Assembly: GCF_017313225.1 (NCBI RefSeq)
Contig: NZ_JAFLNE010000004.1
Coordinates: 410,624-474,623 of the forward strand
Source: Allomuricauda sp. CAU 1633
Lineage (GTDB): Bacteria > Bacteroidota > Bacteroidia > Flavobacteriales > Flavobacteriaceae
Direction of reading: 5' to 3'
DNA length: 64,000 nucleotides
Shown here one piece after another: positions 17,783 to 26,808 of this stretch. The stretch's first letter is position 1. Each line of letters starts with the position of its first letter. The position numbers and the translations under genes are program-made. The notes under the pieces are model-generated. The model had not been told where the DNA came from. It did no database searches and saw only the letters and a program-made list of their open reading frames with translations.

Positions 17783-19216
17783 ATGAAAAAAATCACAATT
17801 GTATTGCTATTGGGTCTCATTTCATTGAACCTCTCGGCTCAAAAATTGACCAAGGATAAAAAAGCGATCATCGCATCCGTTGAAAATCATAAAGAGAACC
17901 TTATCATGCTCAGCGACTCGATTTGGGCATTGGCTGAAACTGCTTTTGATGAGTCAAAATCTGCAGAACTTTTGGCTGATTATGCTGAAAAAAATGGAAT
18001 GACCGTTACGCGTGGTGTTGCTGATATTCCTACGGCCTTCACTGCTACCTATGGTTCTGGTAAACCCGTTATCAGTGTATTGGGTGAATTTGATGCACTT
18101 CCAGGGCTTTCCCAAAAAGCGGTGCCTACCAAAGACCCAAGAATTGAGGGAGCTCCTGGCCATGGCTGTGGTCATAACATGTTTGGGGCTGCAAGTTTGG
18201 GAGCTGCAATCGCCATAAAAGAGCAAATTGAAGCTGGAACTATTAAAGGAACTGTCAAATTTTTGGGAACTCCCGCTGAAGAAAAATACTTTGCCAAGGT
18301 TTGGATGGTAGAAGCTGGTCTTTGGGACGATGTTGATGTAAATGTAAGCTGGCACCCTGGCGCCAATATCGAAGCAGATGTACAAAGCGGACTTTCTTTG
18401 GTGGATTTTATAGTGGAATTCTACGGACAAGCAGCCCACGCCTCCGGTGACCCATGGAATGGCCGAAGTGCTTCAGATGCCTTGGAACTATATACTACAG
18501 GAATCAACTACTACCGTGAGCATATAAAACCAACTTCACGGATTCACTATCATATTCAAGATGGCGGACAAGTAGTGAATGTTGTGCCAGACTATGCAAG
18601 ATTATGGGTACGCGTTCGTGACCCCAAGCGGAAAGTGATGCTACCAACCTACGAAAGGGTTAAAGCAATGGCCGAAGGGGCTGCCATCATGGCCAATGTA
18701 GATTATAAAATATCGTTGGTATCAGGAATTTATGAAGTATTGGTAAATCGTGCCGGTGGTAAAATTATGCAGGAAAACTTGGAGCTATTGGGCCCAATTA
18801 CCTATACCGATGAAGAAATTGCTTTTGGAAAAGGAATTCAAAAAGCCACTGGAAAACCCGAGGTGGGCATGGACAGTGAAATCAAGCCCCTAAAAGAAAC
18901 CGAAGAGCTTCCTGGAGGGGGTTCCACGGATGTGGGTGATGTAAGTTGGAATGTACCCAACATCAACCTAAGCGTTACCGTGGCACCAAAGGATACCCCT
19001 TGGCATTCCTGGGCCGTTGTAGCCTGCGGAAGTATGAGTATTGGTCACAAAGGGTTGGTATATGCCTCTAAAGCCATGGCCATGACCATGCTGGACCTTT
19101 TTGAAGACCCCAAGCTGGTTGAAGAGGTGAAAGAAGAATTCAAAACCCGAAAAGGGGATGAAAAATATGAACCCATGATTGATGGCCCACCTCCAATCAA
19201 TGGAATTGGAGGGTAA
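17783..19216 (+). CDS. Secreted M20 family amidohydrolase (AbgB-like)
   Basis: About 477 residues with a Sec signal (MKKITIVLLLGLISLNLSAQ; an ATG 12 bases earlier is possible). The catalytic domain has GHGCGHNMFG (metal His/Cys region) and TPAEEKY (catalytic Glu), then the dimerisation lid domain with QAAHASGDPWNGRSASDA, and GGGSTDVGDVSWNVP near the C-terminus as the last metal site. The pattern is closest to p-aminobenzoyl-glutamate hydrolase/amidohydrolase members, which cleave amide-linked amino acids using two Zn or Mn ions. A periplasmic peptide or amide scavenger is likely. Confidence 0.88.
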   Translation: MKKITIVLLLGLISLNLSAQKLTKDKKAIIASVENHKENLIMLSDSIWALAETAFDESKSAELLADYAEKNGMTVTRGVADIPTAFTATYGSGKPVISVLGEFDALPGLSQKAVPTKDPRIEGAPGHGCGHNMFGAASLGAAIAIKEQIEAGTIKGTVKFLGTPAEEKYFAKVWMVEAGLWDDVDVNVSWHPGANIEADVQSGLSLVDFIVEFYGQAAHASGDPWNGRSASDALELYTTGINYYREHIKPTSRIHYHIQDGGQVVNVVPDYARLWVRVRDPKRKVMLPTYERVKAMAEGAAIMANVDYKISLVSGIYEVLVNRAGGKIMQENLELLGPITYTDEEIAFGKGIQKATGKPEVGMDSEIKPLKETEELPGGGSTDVGDVSWNVPNINLSVTVAPKDTPWHSWAVVACGSMSIGHKGLVYASKAMAMTMLDLFEDPKLVEEVKEEFKTRKGDEKYEPMIDGPPPINGIGG

Positions 19217-19226
19217 TAAAATTAAT

Positions 19227-20111
19227 ATGAAAAAAATATTGTCAATAAGCCTGCTCCTTGCAGGCTTTTTCAACCTAGAGGCGCAGCAATCGGAACTTGC
19301 TGTTTTTGAACCGCTATTGGGCAAAACATGGAAGGCCGAAGGTTCTTGGGGAGATGGTTCCAAGTTCAAGCAAGAGACCGTGTTCACGTATAGCTTGGAT
19401 AGCACCCTTGTTTTGGCCGAATCCAAAGGATACACCAATCAGGAACAAACTACTTTCGGACCAAGAAACCATGGAATTCGCAAATTTGATTCTGAAAGCA
19501 ATTCGTTGAAATTTTGGGAGTTTGACGTTTTTGGTGGCGTTACCCAGGGGACTATTGCCACAAAAGGAAGAGACATCATCTATACGTATGATTACGGAGG
19601 TTCCATGGTCACTGACTACTGGAAATATGTGGATGCCAACACCTATGATTTTACTGTGGGGAGTTACGAAGATGGTGCTTGGAAGCAAACCTATTTGCAA
19701 ACCCAGTTCAAGGCCAATACATTCGATTTTGGATTTCAGTATGACCATTATTCCATTGTGGTGACCAAACTTATGGAGACCGGTGATTTTTATCGAGATA
19801 TTCTTGGTTTGACTGAAATTCCCCATCCCGATAAAGCTCCAGGATTCCGATGGTTCCAGATAAAGGGTAACACCCAAATACATCTTATCAAAAAAGAAGT
19901 GGCCGACTTCAGCAAAAATAAAAGCATGCACCTTTGCTTGGCCACACAAGATCTGGAAAAATTCATAGAACATTTAATGGCCAATGATATCGATTTTTAT
20001 GATTGGCCCGGAAACAAAAGCTCCATCACGGACCGTTCCGATGGTGTAAAACAAATCTATATTCAAGATCCTGAAGGCTATTGGATTGAAATAAACACTG
20101 CAATTCATTAA
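19227..20111 (+). CDS. Secreted two-domain protein with C-terminal glyoxalase/VOC domain
   Basis: A 294-residue protein with Sec signal (MKKILSISLLLAGFFNLEAQ). Residues about 22-170 form a lipocalin-like/DUF1579-like beta domain (FEPLLGKTWKAEGSWGDGSKFKQE); residues about 180-294 form a vicinal-oxygen-chelate domain (YDHYSIVVTKLMETGDFYRDILGL and PEGYWIEIN, which carry the usual His and Glu metal ligands). The ATG at 19227 is 11 bases after the M20 stop. Exported VOC domains fused to a beta barrel are uncommon; function unknown. Pirin follows 2 bp after the stop. Confidence 0.75.
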   Translation: MKKILSISLLLAGFFNLEAQQSELAVFEPLLGKTWKAEGSWGDGSKFKQETVFTYSLDSTLVLAESKGYTNQEQTTFGPRNHGIRKFDSESNSLKFWEFDVFGGVTQGTIATKGRDIIYTYDYGGSMVTDYWKYVDANTYDFTVGSYEDGAWKQTYLQTQFKANTFDFGFQYDHYSIVVTKLMETGDFYRDILGLTEIPHPDKAPGFRWFQIKGNTQIHLIKKEVADFSKNKSMHLCLATQDLEKFIEHLMANDIDFYDWPGNKSSITDRSDGVKQIYIQDPEGYWIEINTAIH

Positions 20112-20113
20112 TT

Positions 20114-21118
20114 ATGAGCAACCCCATTCTACAGACTTTTCCACTGGGTTTTCCTTGGCAGACCCAAGACCCATTTTTATTTTGTGTGTACCATTTAGAT
20201 CATTATCCCAATGGAAATGGAAACATGGGTCCAGACCCATCCTTACTTGAGGATCGAAGTTTGGGAAATGACTTCAATCCCGGAGCTAAATGGCGGATGT
20301 ACCACGGGCAGACCATTCCTGGGTTTCCGTATCATCCCCATCGGGGATTTGAGACCATCACCATTGTGAATAAAGGGTATTGCGATCATTCTGATTCCTT
20401 GGGGGCAGCAGGAAGATTTGGTGAAGGAGATGTGCAATGGATGACCGCTGGTAGAGGTGTACAACATTCCGAAATGTTTCCCCTACTCCATGACGATGTG
20501 GAAAACCCTCTGGAATTGTTCCAAATTTGGCTCAACTTGCCCAAAGCCCATAAATTTGTGGAACCCCATTTTAAAATGCTCTGGCATGAGGATATTCCTG
20601 TTGTTGAAGAAGACAATGCACAAATTAAAGTCATTGCAGGAAATTATAAAGGCCAACAAGCCAGCGCTCCCGCTCCCGATTCCTGGGCAGCCAATCTCGA
20701 TAATGAAGTAGCCATCTGGAACATCCATGTAGAGGCCAATTCTGAATACATGCTCCCAAAGGCTGACTCCAAGGTAAATCGTACCCTTTATTTTTATGAA
20801 GGTTCTGAAGTTTTCTTTGAAGACGGAAAAATCATTCCCAATTTTGGGGTTGACTTGGATTCTTCACAAGAAGTTGCCCTAAAGGTGGGGGATAAAAAAG
20901 CCCATTTTCTACTGCTCCAAGGCGGACCTATTGAAGAACCGGTGGCCAAATACGGTCCTTTTGTAATGAACACCGAACAAGAAATCCAACAAGCCATGGA
21001 AGAATACCGCTTAACCCAGTTTGGTGGTTGGCCTTGGCCCTACCCAGATAATGTACACGACAAGGAAAAAGGCCGTTTTGCGCTTTATCCAGACGGGAAA
21101 TTGGTCGAAAAAGGGTGA
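20114..21118 (+). CDS. Pirin family protein
   Basis: A 334-residue bicupin. The N-terminal cupin has the iron-site pattern HPHRGFETITIV (two His), followed by GDVQWMTAGRGVQHSEM, and the C-terminal cupin is the usual pirin_C (FVMNTEQEIQQAMEEYRLTQFGGWPWP at the end). Pirins bind Fe and may act as quercetin dioxygenases or redox regulators; the role here is not known. It starts 2 bp after the VOC gene and ends the M20-VOC-pirin run. Confidence 0.9.
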   Translation: MSNPILQTFPLGFPWQTQDPFLFCVYHLDHYPNGNGNMGPDPSLLEDRSLGNDFNPGAKWRMYHGQTIPGFPYHPHRGFETITIVNKGYCDHSDSLGAAGRFGEGDVQWMTAGRGVQHSEMFPLLHDDVENPLELFQIWLNLPKAHKFVEPHFKMLWHEDIPVVEEDNAQIKVIAGNYKGQQASAPAPDSWAANLDNEVAIWNIHVEANSEYMLPKADSKVNRTLYFYEGSEVFFEDGKIIPNFGVDLDSSQEVALKVGDKKAHFLLLQGGPIEEPVAKYGPFVMNTEQEIQQAMEEYRLTQFGGWPWPYPDNVHDKEKGRFALYPDGKLVEKG

Positions 21119-21290
21119 TTGAAAGCTTGCGAAACCGCATCAACCTCCAATCTCCAATAAGCATTGATTGAATTTGTCAGAAGTTAATACATCAGGCTAA
21201 AGAGAAACCTTCAGTTTTGGTTTACTATGCCAATATCTATAAACCTCAAGCAGCAATTTAATTTGGTTTATCTTACCTTATAGGCAAAAT

Positions 21291-23267
21291 ATGGGTATGA
21301 CGTTGCTCAAATCATCCTCCTGCCTAGTTATCATTTGCTGGCTTGCCATACAAACAGGTTTTGCCCAAACCCATGAAATTGATAGCCTTCAAAACGTATT
21401 GACAACCGCCAAGGATACCACAGAAATCAATACAATGAATATCCTTGGGGCCCGCTTGCGTTCCCATGATAAAGAGAAAGCCCTTGAATATCTCCATAAA
21501 AGTGTGGAAAAATCCAAACAGATTGGATTTGCCCAAGGAGAAATTCAGGGACTCTATTCCATTGCCCTGACCCATGGTATGACAGGAAGTTATGCCGAAT
21601 CCCTTGATTATTTGAATAGATGCTTGGTCTTGGCCAAAGAGCATCAAGATTATGAAAGAATGAATTATATCTATAATTCCATGGGGATTGTATATAAGAG
21701 CATTGGGGACTATCCCACCAGTCAAAGCTACTACCTGAAACGCATTAAGCTCATTGATTCATTAGATTTAGATCAAGATACGTCTTCACCCTATATTAAC
21801 TTGGGAGTGCTTTATGATTTAATGGGGGAACAGGACAAGGCTATAGAAAGCTATGAAAAGGCATTGGAGGTCTATAAAGGGGATGAACGAGAAGAAAGGG
21901 AAAGTACGGTGCTGATTAATTTGGCACTTATAGATTTTAAGAATGAGAATTTCGAAAAGGCTTTGGAAAAATTCCTGAAAGTAGCTGCTTATGATGAAAA
22001 ACAAGGTGATAATATTGACCTATGCAATAGCTATTCTGAAATTGGGCGTTGTTATATAGAGTTGGGACAATGGAGACTGGCCAATGAGTATCTACAAAAA
22101 TCATTGGACCTTGCCATACAGCTCTCCATAAAACAGGAAATCACCACGGCCTACTACCGCCTTGCCGACCTAATGTTTCGGCAGAAAAAATTTGAGGAAG
22201 CAGTCCACTACTCCAATCAAAGTCTTGATGCCCTGGAAAATATGGGAGGATATGAGCAAAAAAAGAACGGTCATGAAATTGCTTATAAAATCTATGAGGC
22301 CGCAGGTCAATTGCCCAAGGCCATTCATCATCTCAACCAAACCATGGCCTATGGAGACAGTCTTTTGAACGAGACCAAAATCAAAGAAATCCAAGACCTA
22401 CAAATACAGCACGATGTCTATCTAAAAGATAAAGAGATTAGAGAGAATGAGTTGCAACTTGCTCTACTGAATACTCGTGTGGCACTGAACAACAAGCGGT
22501 TGACATACCTTGTAATCATTACCATATTGTTGGTTTTTTCAGCTGGTTTGCTTTATTTCCGATACAGAAGCAAGAAGCGGTCAAATAAGGTCCTTCAGGA
22601 GAAAAATGAGCTGATCTCCGAACAAAAAGAGGTCATTGAGGACATGAACACCCAATTGGAAAAACGCATGCTTCGTGCCCAGATGAACCCTCATTTTATC
22701 TTTAATTCCCTAAGCTCCATTCGGTATCTTGTGAGTTCAGATGACAAAGAATCCGCATTGTCTTATCTGAACAAATTTTCCAAACTGCTTAGACAAGTTT
22801 TGGAGACCTCCATCAATGTGAGTTTGGTACTGCATGAGGAAATTGAGCTGCTCAAGATCTATGTGGAATTGGAAGCCCTACGCTTTGACAATTCTTTTAG
22901 TTATACTTTCAATGTTGATGAAAACTTAGACCTATACCAATATGAAGTTCCCATGCTCCTTGTGCAGCCCTATATAGAAAATGCCATTTTGCACGGCCTC
23001 CTACCCAAAGAAGGAGCAAAGAAATTATCGGTTTCGTTCAAAGATAAAAAGGAACACATCATGTGCATGATAGAGGACAATGGCGTGGGAATTGGCCAGA
23101 AAAAAAATCAGAAAAAATCAGAAAAGCAATCTCGGGGAATGTCCATTACCGCCAAAAGAATTGAAGCGCTTAAAAAGTTCTCCAATGAAGAATTGGTCAG
23201 GGTAGAAAACTTGAATGATGGAAAAGAAACCGGTACCAAGGTTACTATTCTAATTCCAAAGGATTAA
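21291..23267 (+). CDS. TPR-containing sensor histidine kinase (LytS/YehU type)
   Basis: A 658-residue membrane kinase. A Sec signal (about 1-26, ending GFAQ) leads to a periplasmic array of some seven tetratricopeptide repeats (residues about 45-350), a coiled coil, one membrane helix (about 402-424) and a His_kinase domain with the H box AQMNPHFIFNSLSSIRYL (His 468), then the ATPase end NAILHGLLPKEG and IEDNGVGIG. Partners are normally LytTR response regulators, but none is adjacent: the next gene is an arsR-type regulator. It is thus an orphan kinase here. Confidence 0.9.
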   Translation: MGMTLLKSSSCLVIICWLAIQTGFAQTHEIDSLQNVLTTAKDTTEINTMNILGARLRSHDKEKALEYLHKSVEKSKQIGFAQGEIQGLYSIALTHGMTGSYAESLDYLNRCLVLAKEHQDYERMNYIYNSMGIVYKSIGDYPTSQSYYLKRIKLIDSLDLDQDTSSPYINLGVLYDLMGEQDKAIESYEKALEVYKGDEREERESTVLINLALIDFKNENFEKALEKFLKVAAYDEKQGDNIDLCNSYSEIGRCYIELGQWRLANEYLQKSLDLAIQLSIKQEITTAYYRLADLMFRQKKFEEAVHYSNQSLDALENMGGYEQKKNGHEIAYKIYEAAGQLPKAIHHLNQTMAYGDSLLNETKIKEIQDLQIQHDVYLKDKEIRENELQLALLNTRVALNNKRLTYLVIITILLVFSAGLLYFRYRSKKRSNKVLQEKNELISEQKEVIEDMNTQLEKRMLRAQMNPHFIFNSLSSIRYLVSSDDKESALSYLNKFSKLLRQVLETSINVSLVLHEEIELLKIYVELEALRFDNSFSYTFNVDENLDLYQYEVPMLLVQPYIENAILHGLLPKEGAKKLSVSFKDKKEHIMCMIEDNGVGIGQKKNQKKSEKQSRGMSITAKRIEALKKFSNEELVRVENLNDGKETGTKVTILIPKD

Positions 23268-23328
23268 GACATTTATATCTTGTTACCCCCCATCATCTCT
23301 AATCATCAAAAATTTTTTAGTAAATAAA

Positions 23329-23381
23329 TTTGTGTAGCCAAATGACTTCGTATATATTTGTAGCCATATAGCTTCATATTT
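23329..23381 (+). promoter_or_regulatory. Promoter with two tandem operator-like repeats before the arsR operon
   Basis: A -33 TTTG (23329-23332) and -7 TATATTTG (23353-23360) are 20 bp apart. Two similar 20-bp units starting AGCCAAATGACTTC (23336) and AGCCATATAGCTTC (23362) sit between and after these boxes. Each holds a near-palindromic AGCCnnAT(A/G)GCT-like core. This fits autoregulation by the ArsR-type protein encoded 13 bp downstream. Confidence 0.6.
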
Positions 23382-23393
23382 CTATAACTTTTC

Positions 23394-23738
23394 ATGATGA
23401 AACTTAGACGAGATCCTTTTCAGGCCATAGCAGACCCAACCCGGAGAGCTATTTTGGTGTTATTGGCCACCCAAACTATGACGGCTGGGGAAATTGCACA
23501 GAATTTTGATGCAGCCCGCCCCACCATTTCCAAGCATCTACGCATACTTGACGAATGTAATCTTGTAGCCTCCAATCAGGAAGGGCGAGAAGTTCATTAT
23601 GAGTTGAGGATTGATAAAATGAAGGAAATTGATCTGTGGTTGGAGCAGTTTAAAAAGATTTGGGAAGACCGATTTGACAACCTTGACAAGTATTTAGCTA
23701 AAATTCAAAATGAAAGAAAAAATGGAAACACAAAATAG
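23394..23738 (+). CDS. ArsR-type winged-helix transcriptional regulator
   Basis: A 114-residue HTH protein with the ArsR/SmtB signature FQAIADPTRRAILVLLATQTMTAGEIAQNFDAARPTISKHLRIL and a wing EGREVHYEL. It lacks the classical Cys metal-site motif (ELCVCDL) in the recognition helix, so it is probably not a metal sensor; this subgroup is linked to SRPBCC proteins. The next gene overlaps its 3' end. It probably represses its own operon through the two AGCC repeats before it. Confidence 0.9.
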   Translation: MMKLRRDPFQAIADPTRRAILVLLATQTMTAGEIAQNFDAARPTISKHLRILDECNLVASNQEGREVHYELRIDKMKEIDLWLEQFKKIWEDRFDNLDKYLAKIQNERKNGNTK

Positions 23739-24168
23739 GTCGGTACATATAGCAAGAACGCTCCAAGCTCCTATTGAATTAGTTTGGGAAGTATGGTCAA
23801 AACCTGAGCACATTGCACAATGGTGGGGACCCAGTGGTTTTACCAATACCATCCACAAAATGGATTTTCAGGATGGTGGTGAGTGGAATTTTATAATGCA
23901 TGGGCCCGATGGCAAAAATTATCCGAACAGAAGTGTTTTTAAGGAAATTGTCCCCTTTGAAAAAATTGTCTATGAACATTTCAATCCCCACTTTATAACA
24001 ACTGTGTTATTTGAAGCCAAGGAAGAGGAAACAATAATTGATTGGACAGTAGTGTTCGATACGGCTAAAATGCTCCAAACTGTTATTAAAGCGCATAAAG
24101 CGGATGAGGGCTTAAAACAAAACCTAGAAAAACTTGCAACTTATTTATCTAAACAAAAACCAATGTGA
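23722..24168 (+). CDS. SRPBCC/AHSA1 domain protein (first of three)
   Basis: About 148 residues of the Aha1/START-like hydrophobic-cavity fold: ARTLQAPIELVWEVWSKPEHIAQWWGPSGFTNT, then GGEWNFIMHGPDGKNYPN and a long C-terminal helix. Ligand unknown. The ATG at 23722 (or 23710) lies inside the end of arsR, and the TGA overlaps the ATG of the next gene. The pairing with arsR is typical of flavobacterial and other bacterial SRPBCC operons. Confidence 0.85.
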   Translation: METQNRSVHIARTLQAPIELVWEVWSKPEHIAQWWGPSGFTNTIHKMDFQDGGEWNFIMHGPDGKNYPNRSVFKEIVPFEKIVYEHFNPHFITTVLFEAKEEETIIDWTVVFDTAKMLQTVIKAHKADEGLKQNLEKLATYLSKQKPM

Positions 24169-24665
24169 TGAACACAAATCTGTTATTTGATTTTACTGTC
24201 GACAAGACCAATAGTACGGTTATCGTAAAACGAGAGTTCGCCGCAGTGAACGATGTGGTCTGGGATGCCTTTACAATACCTGAAATTTTAGATCAATGGT
24301 GGGCTCCAAAACCGTGGGTGTCAAAAACCAAATCCATGAATTTTGAAGTTGGGGGAACCCGACTTTATGCCATGTGTGGCCCTAATGGTGAGGAGCATTG
24401 GGCTTTGGCCGACTTTACTTCCATCTCTCCTAAAACCAATTTTCAGTTTACGGATGCATTTTGCGATTCCGATGGAAACAAAAATGATGAATTTCCCCAA
24501 TCCAAATGGAATTTGGATTTTGAGAATCAAGAAAACAGCACCTTGGTCAACATTACCATTACGCACGAAAGTCTGGAAGATTTGGAAAAAATAATTGAAA
24601 TGGGCTTCAAAGAAGGCTTTTCTATGGCTTTGTCTGGATTGGATACGGTATTGTCAAATTCATAA
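24168..24665 (+). CDS. SRPBCC/AHSA1 domain protein (second of three)
   Basis: 165 residues with the same fold: VKREFAAVNDVVWDAFTIPEILDQWWAPKPWVSKTKSM, then GGTRLYAMCGPNGEEHWA. ATG at 24168 overlaps the previous TGA by one base (TGATG), implying coupled translation. Paralogue of both neighbours rather than a copy: the shared part is the WDxxTxPExxxQWW pattern. Function unknown. Confidence 0.85.
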   Translation: MNTNLLFDFTVDKTNSTVIVKREFAAVNDVVWDAFTIPEILDQWWAPKPWVSKTKSMNFEVGGTRLYAMCGPNGEEHWALADFTSISPKTNFQFTDAFCDSDGNKNDEFPQSKWNLDFENQENSTLVNITITHESLEDLEKIIEMGFKEGFSMALSGLDTVLSNS

Positions 24666-24676
24666 ACTATAAAACC

Positions 24677-25057
24677 ATGAAACAAAAAATAACAAAAGTA
24701 CTCAGCATATTGTTTGGCTTGATGTTCATTAACGCAGGATTGAACAAATTTTTTAATTACATGCCCGTTCCAGAAGACCTCCCGGAAAGCCTTATGCAAA
24801 TGATGCAGGCCATTATGACCATTGGTTGGTTGATGCCTTTGGTAGCCCTCGTGGAAATTGTAGGTGGCTTCCTGTTTATTTTCGACAAAACCAGGGCACT
24901 TGGGGCCATTGTTATTCTCCCTGTAATGGTGGGAATATTGTTGACAAATACTATTACCCACATTTCAGGATTGCCCATAGCTCTCATATTTGCCGCTATT
25001 AACCTATGGGTTATCGTTGAAAACTGGTCCAAATACCGACCAATCATATACTCTTAA
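24677..25057 (+). CDS. DoxX-like membrane protein
   Basis: 126 residues with four hydrophobic helices (LSILFGLMFINAGLNKF, IMTIGWLMPLVALVEIVGGFLFIF, LGAIVILPVMVGILL, LPIALIFAAINLWVIV), the DoxX/DoxD-family layout. Members of this family are quinol-linked or carrier-like membrane proteins, but few are characterised. It sits between two SRPBCC genes in the arsR operon, 11 bp from one and 10 bp from the other. Confidence 0.85.
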   Translation: MKQKITKVLSILFGLMFINAGLNKFFNYMPVPEDLPESLMQMMQAIMTIGWLMPLVALVEIVGGFLFIFDKTRALGAIVILPVMVGILLTNTITHISGLPIALIFAAINLWVIVENWSKYRPIIYS

Positions 25058-25067
25058 TTCAGAAAAA

Positions 25068-25484
25068 ATGGAAACACCACAAATTACCATAAACACCAAC
25101 ATAACTGCCAATTTGGATAAGGTTTGGGACTTTTATACCAATCCTGAACACATTACGCAATGGAATTTTGCCGATGACAGCTGGCATTGCCCATCGGCTA
25201 AGAATGATTTACAAAAAGGTGGAAAATACATTGCCCGAATGGAAGCCAAGGATGGCAGCTTCGGATTTGATTTTGAAGCTGTTTATAACGAGGTCGTTCC
25301 TAAAAATAAGATAGTTTTCACCCTTGGAGATGGAAGAAAAACGATTATTCTTTTTGAGGAATCCAATAGTAAAACCAAAGTGACCATAACTTTTGATGCT
25401 GAGAAGGAAAACCCCATCGACATGCAAAAAGATGGTTGGCAGGCCATTCTAAACAATTTCAAAAAATACACTGAATCACACTAA
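25068..25484 (+). CDS. SRPBCC/AHSA1 domain protein (third of three)
   Basis: 138 residues: NTNITANLDKVWDFYTNPEHITQWNFADDSWHCPSAKNDL, then GGKYIARMEAKDGSFGFDFEAVYNEV. The ATG at 25068 was chosen over an upstream in-frame CTG/ATG-like start because the family begins here and there is a 10-bp gap after DoxX. Last gene of the arsR operon, convergent with murA and separated from it by one base, with no hairpin. Confidence 0.85.
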   Translation: METPQITINTNITANLDKVWDFYTNPEHITQWNFADDSWHCPSAKNDLQKGGKYIARMEAKDGSFGFDFEAVYNEVVPKNKIVFTLGDGRKTIILFEESNSKTKVTITFDAEKENPIDMQKDGWQAILNNFKKYTESH

Positions 25485-25485
25485 A

Positions 25486-26793
25486 CTATACCCTAACAAT
25501 ATTGGCACCAATGGCTCTTAAGCGCTCGTCAATGTTTTCGTAGCCACGGTCTATCTGTTCAATATTATGGATGGTTGATGTGCCTTTGGCCGAAAGGGCT
25601 GCTATCAATAAGGAAACCCCTGCTCTAATATCTGGAGATACCATGGTTGTGGCCTTTAAAGTCGATTTAAAATCGTGCCCGATAACCGTAGCGCGATGTG
25701 GGTCACAAAGAATAATCTTCGCTCCCATATCAATCAGTTTATCCACAAAGAACAAACGACTTTCAAACATTTTTTGATGGATAAGCACTTCTCCCCTGGC
25801 CTGAGTGGCCACCACAAGAATGATGCTCAATAAATCAGGGGTCAGACCTGGCCATGGCGCATCTGCAATGGTAAGGATGGAGCCATCAATAAAATTCTGT
25901 ATCTGATATCCTTTTTCATGTTTGGGGATAAAGATATCGTCATCTTTTTTTTCTACACTAATGCCCAACTTTCTGAAAACCGCCGGAATAAGCCCCAAAT
26001 CATCCCAGCTCACATTTTTAATGGTCAGCTCACTTCGGGTCATGGCGGCCAAACCAATCCAACTGCCTATTTCAATCATATCGGGCAGCATGGTGTGCTC
26101 TGTACCTCCCAATTGTTCAACACCCTCTATAGTCAACAAATTGGAGCCAATACCTGAGATTTTTGCTCCCATTCGGTTCAACATCTTGCATAATTGCTGC
26201 AGGTAGGGTTCACATGCCGCATTGTAGATGGTGGTTGTGCCTTCGGCCAAAACCGCAGCCATTATAATGTTTGCGGTACCGGTCACAGAGGCTTCATCCA
26301 AAAGCATATAGGTGCCTTTAAGCTTGTCGGCCTCCACACCATAAAAGTACTCTTCCCTGTTGTACCTAAATTTTGCACCTAGTTTAATAAATCCCTCAAA
26401 ATGGGTATCAAGTCTACGTCTCCCAATTTTATCGCCACCAGGTTTTGGAATATATCCTTTTCCAAATCGGGCTAAAAGGGGACCGACCAACATAATGGAA
26501 CCGCGTAAACCACGGCCATCTTCTTTGAATTTTGAGGATTGCAGGTACTCTAAATTGATGTCATCTGCCTTAAATGTGTAGGAACCCCTACCCTTTTTTT
26601 GGATTTTGACCCCCAAATCTTCCAGAAGGGAAATGAGTTTATTGACATCCAGGATGTCTGGAATATTGTTTATGGTGATTTTTTCTTCGGATAGCAGTAC
26701 GGCACAAAGAATCTGAAGTGCCTCGTTCTTTGCTCCTTGGGGTGTTATCTCACCATGAAGTTGGTGTCCACCCTCTATTCGAAATGTTCCCAT
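25486..26793 (-). CDS. murA: UDP-N-acetylglucosamine 1-carboxyvinyltransferase
   Basis: 435 residues of the EPSP-synthase/MurA inside-out barrel. It transfers enolpyruvate from PEP to UDP-GlcNAc, the first committed step of peptidoglycan synthesis. Start MGTFRIEGGHQLHGEITPQGAKNEAL carries the usual Lys-Asn of the UDP site; GRGLRGSIMLVGPLLARFGK and TNIMAAVLAEGTT-like segments follow. In place of the classical Cys the catalytic-loop region reads IPKPGGDKIGRR, i.e. Asp replaces Cys in the PGGCxIGxR motif; such Asp variants are known to resist fosfomycin. Confidence 0.93.
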   Translation of the reverse strand: MGTFRIEGGHQLHGEITPQGAKNEALQILCAVLLSEEKITINNIPDILDVNKLISLLEDLGVKIQKKGRGSYTFKADDINLEYLQSSKFKEDGRGLRGSIMLVGPLLARFGKGYIPKPGGDKIGRRRLDTHFEGFIKLGAKFRYNREEYFYGVEADKLKGTYMLLDEASVTGTANIIMAAVLAEGTTTIYNAACEPYLQQLCKMLNRMGAKISGIGSNLLTIEGVEQLGGTEHTMLPDMIEIGSWIGLAAMTRSELTIKNVSWDDLGLIPAVFRKLGISVEKKDDDIFIPKHEKGYQIQNFIDGSILTIADAPWPGLTPDLLSIILVVATQARGEVLIHQKMFESRLFFVDKLIDMGAKIILCDPHRATVIGHDFKSTLKATTMVSPDIRAGVSLLIAALSAKGTSTIHNIEQIDRGYENIDERLRAIGANIVRV

Positions 26794-26808
26794 GTATTGC
26801 TTTGGAAT

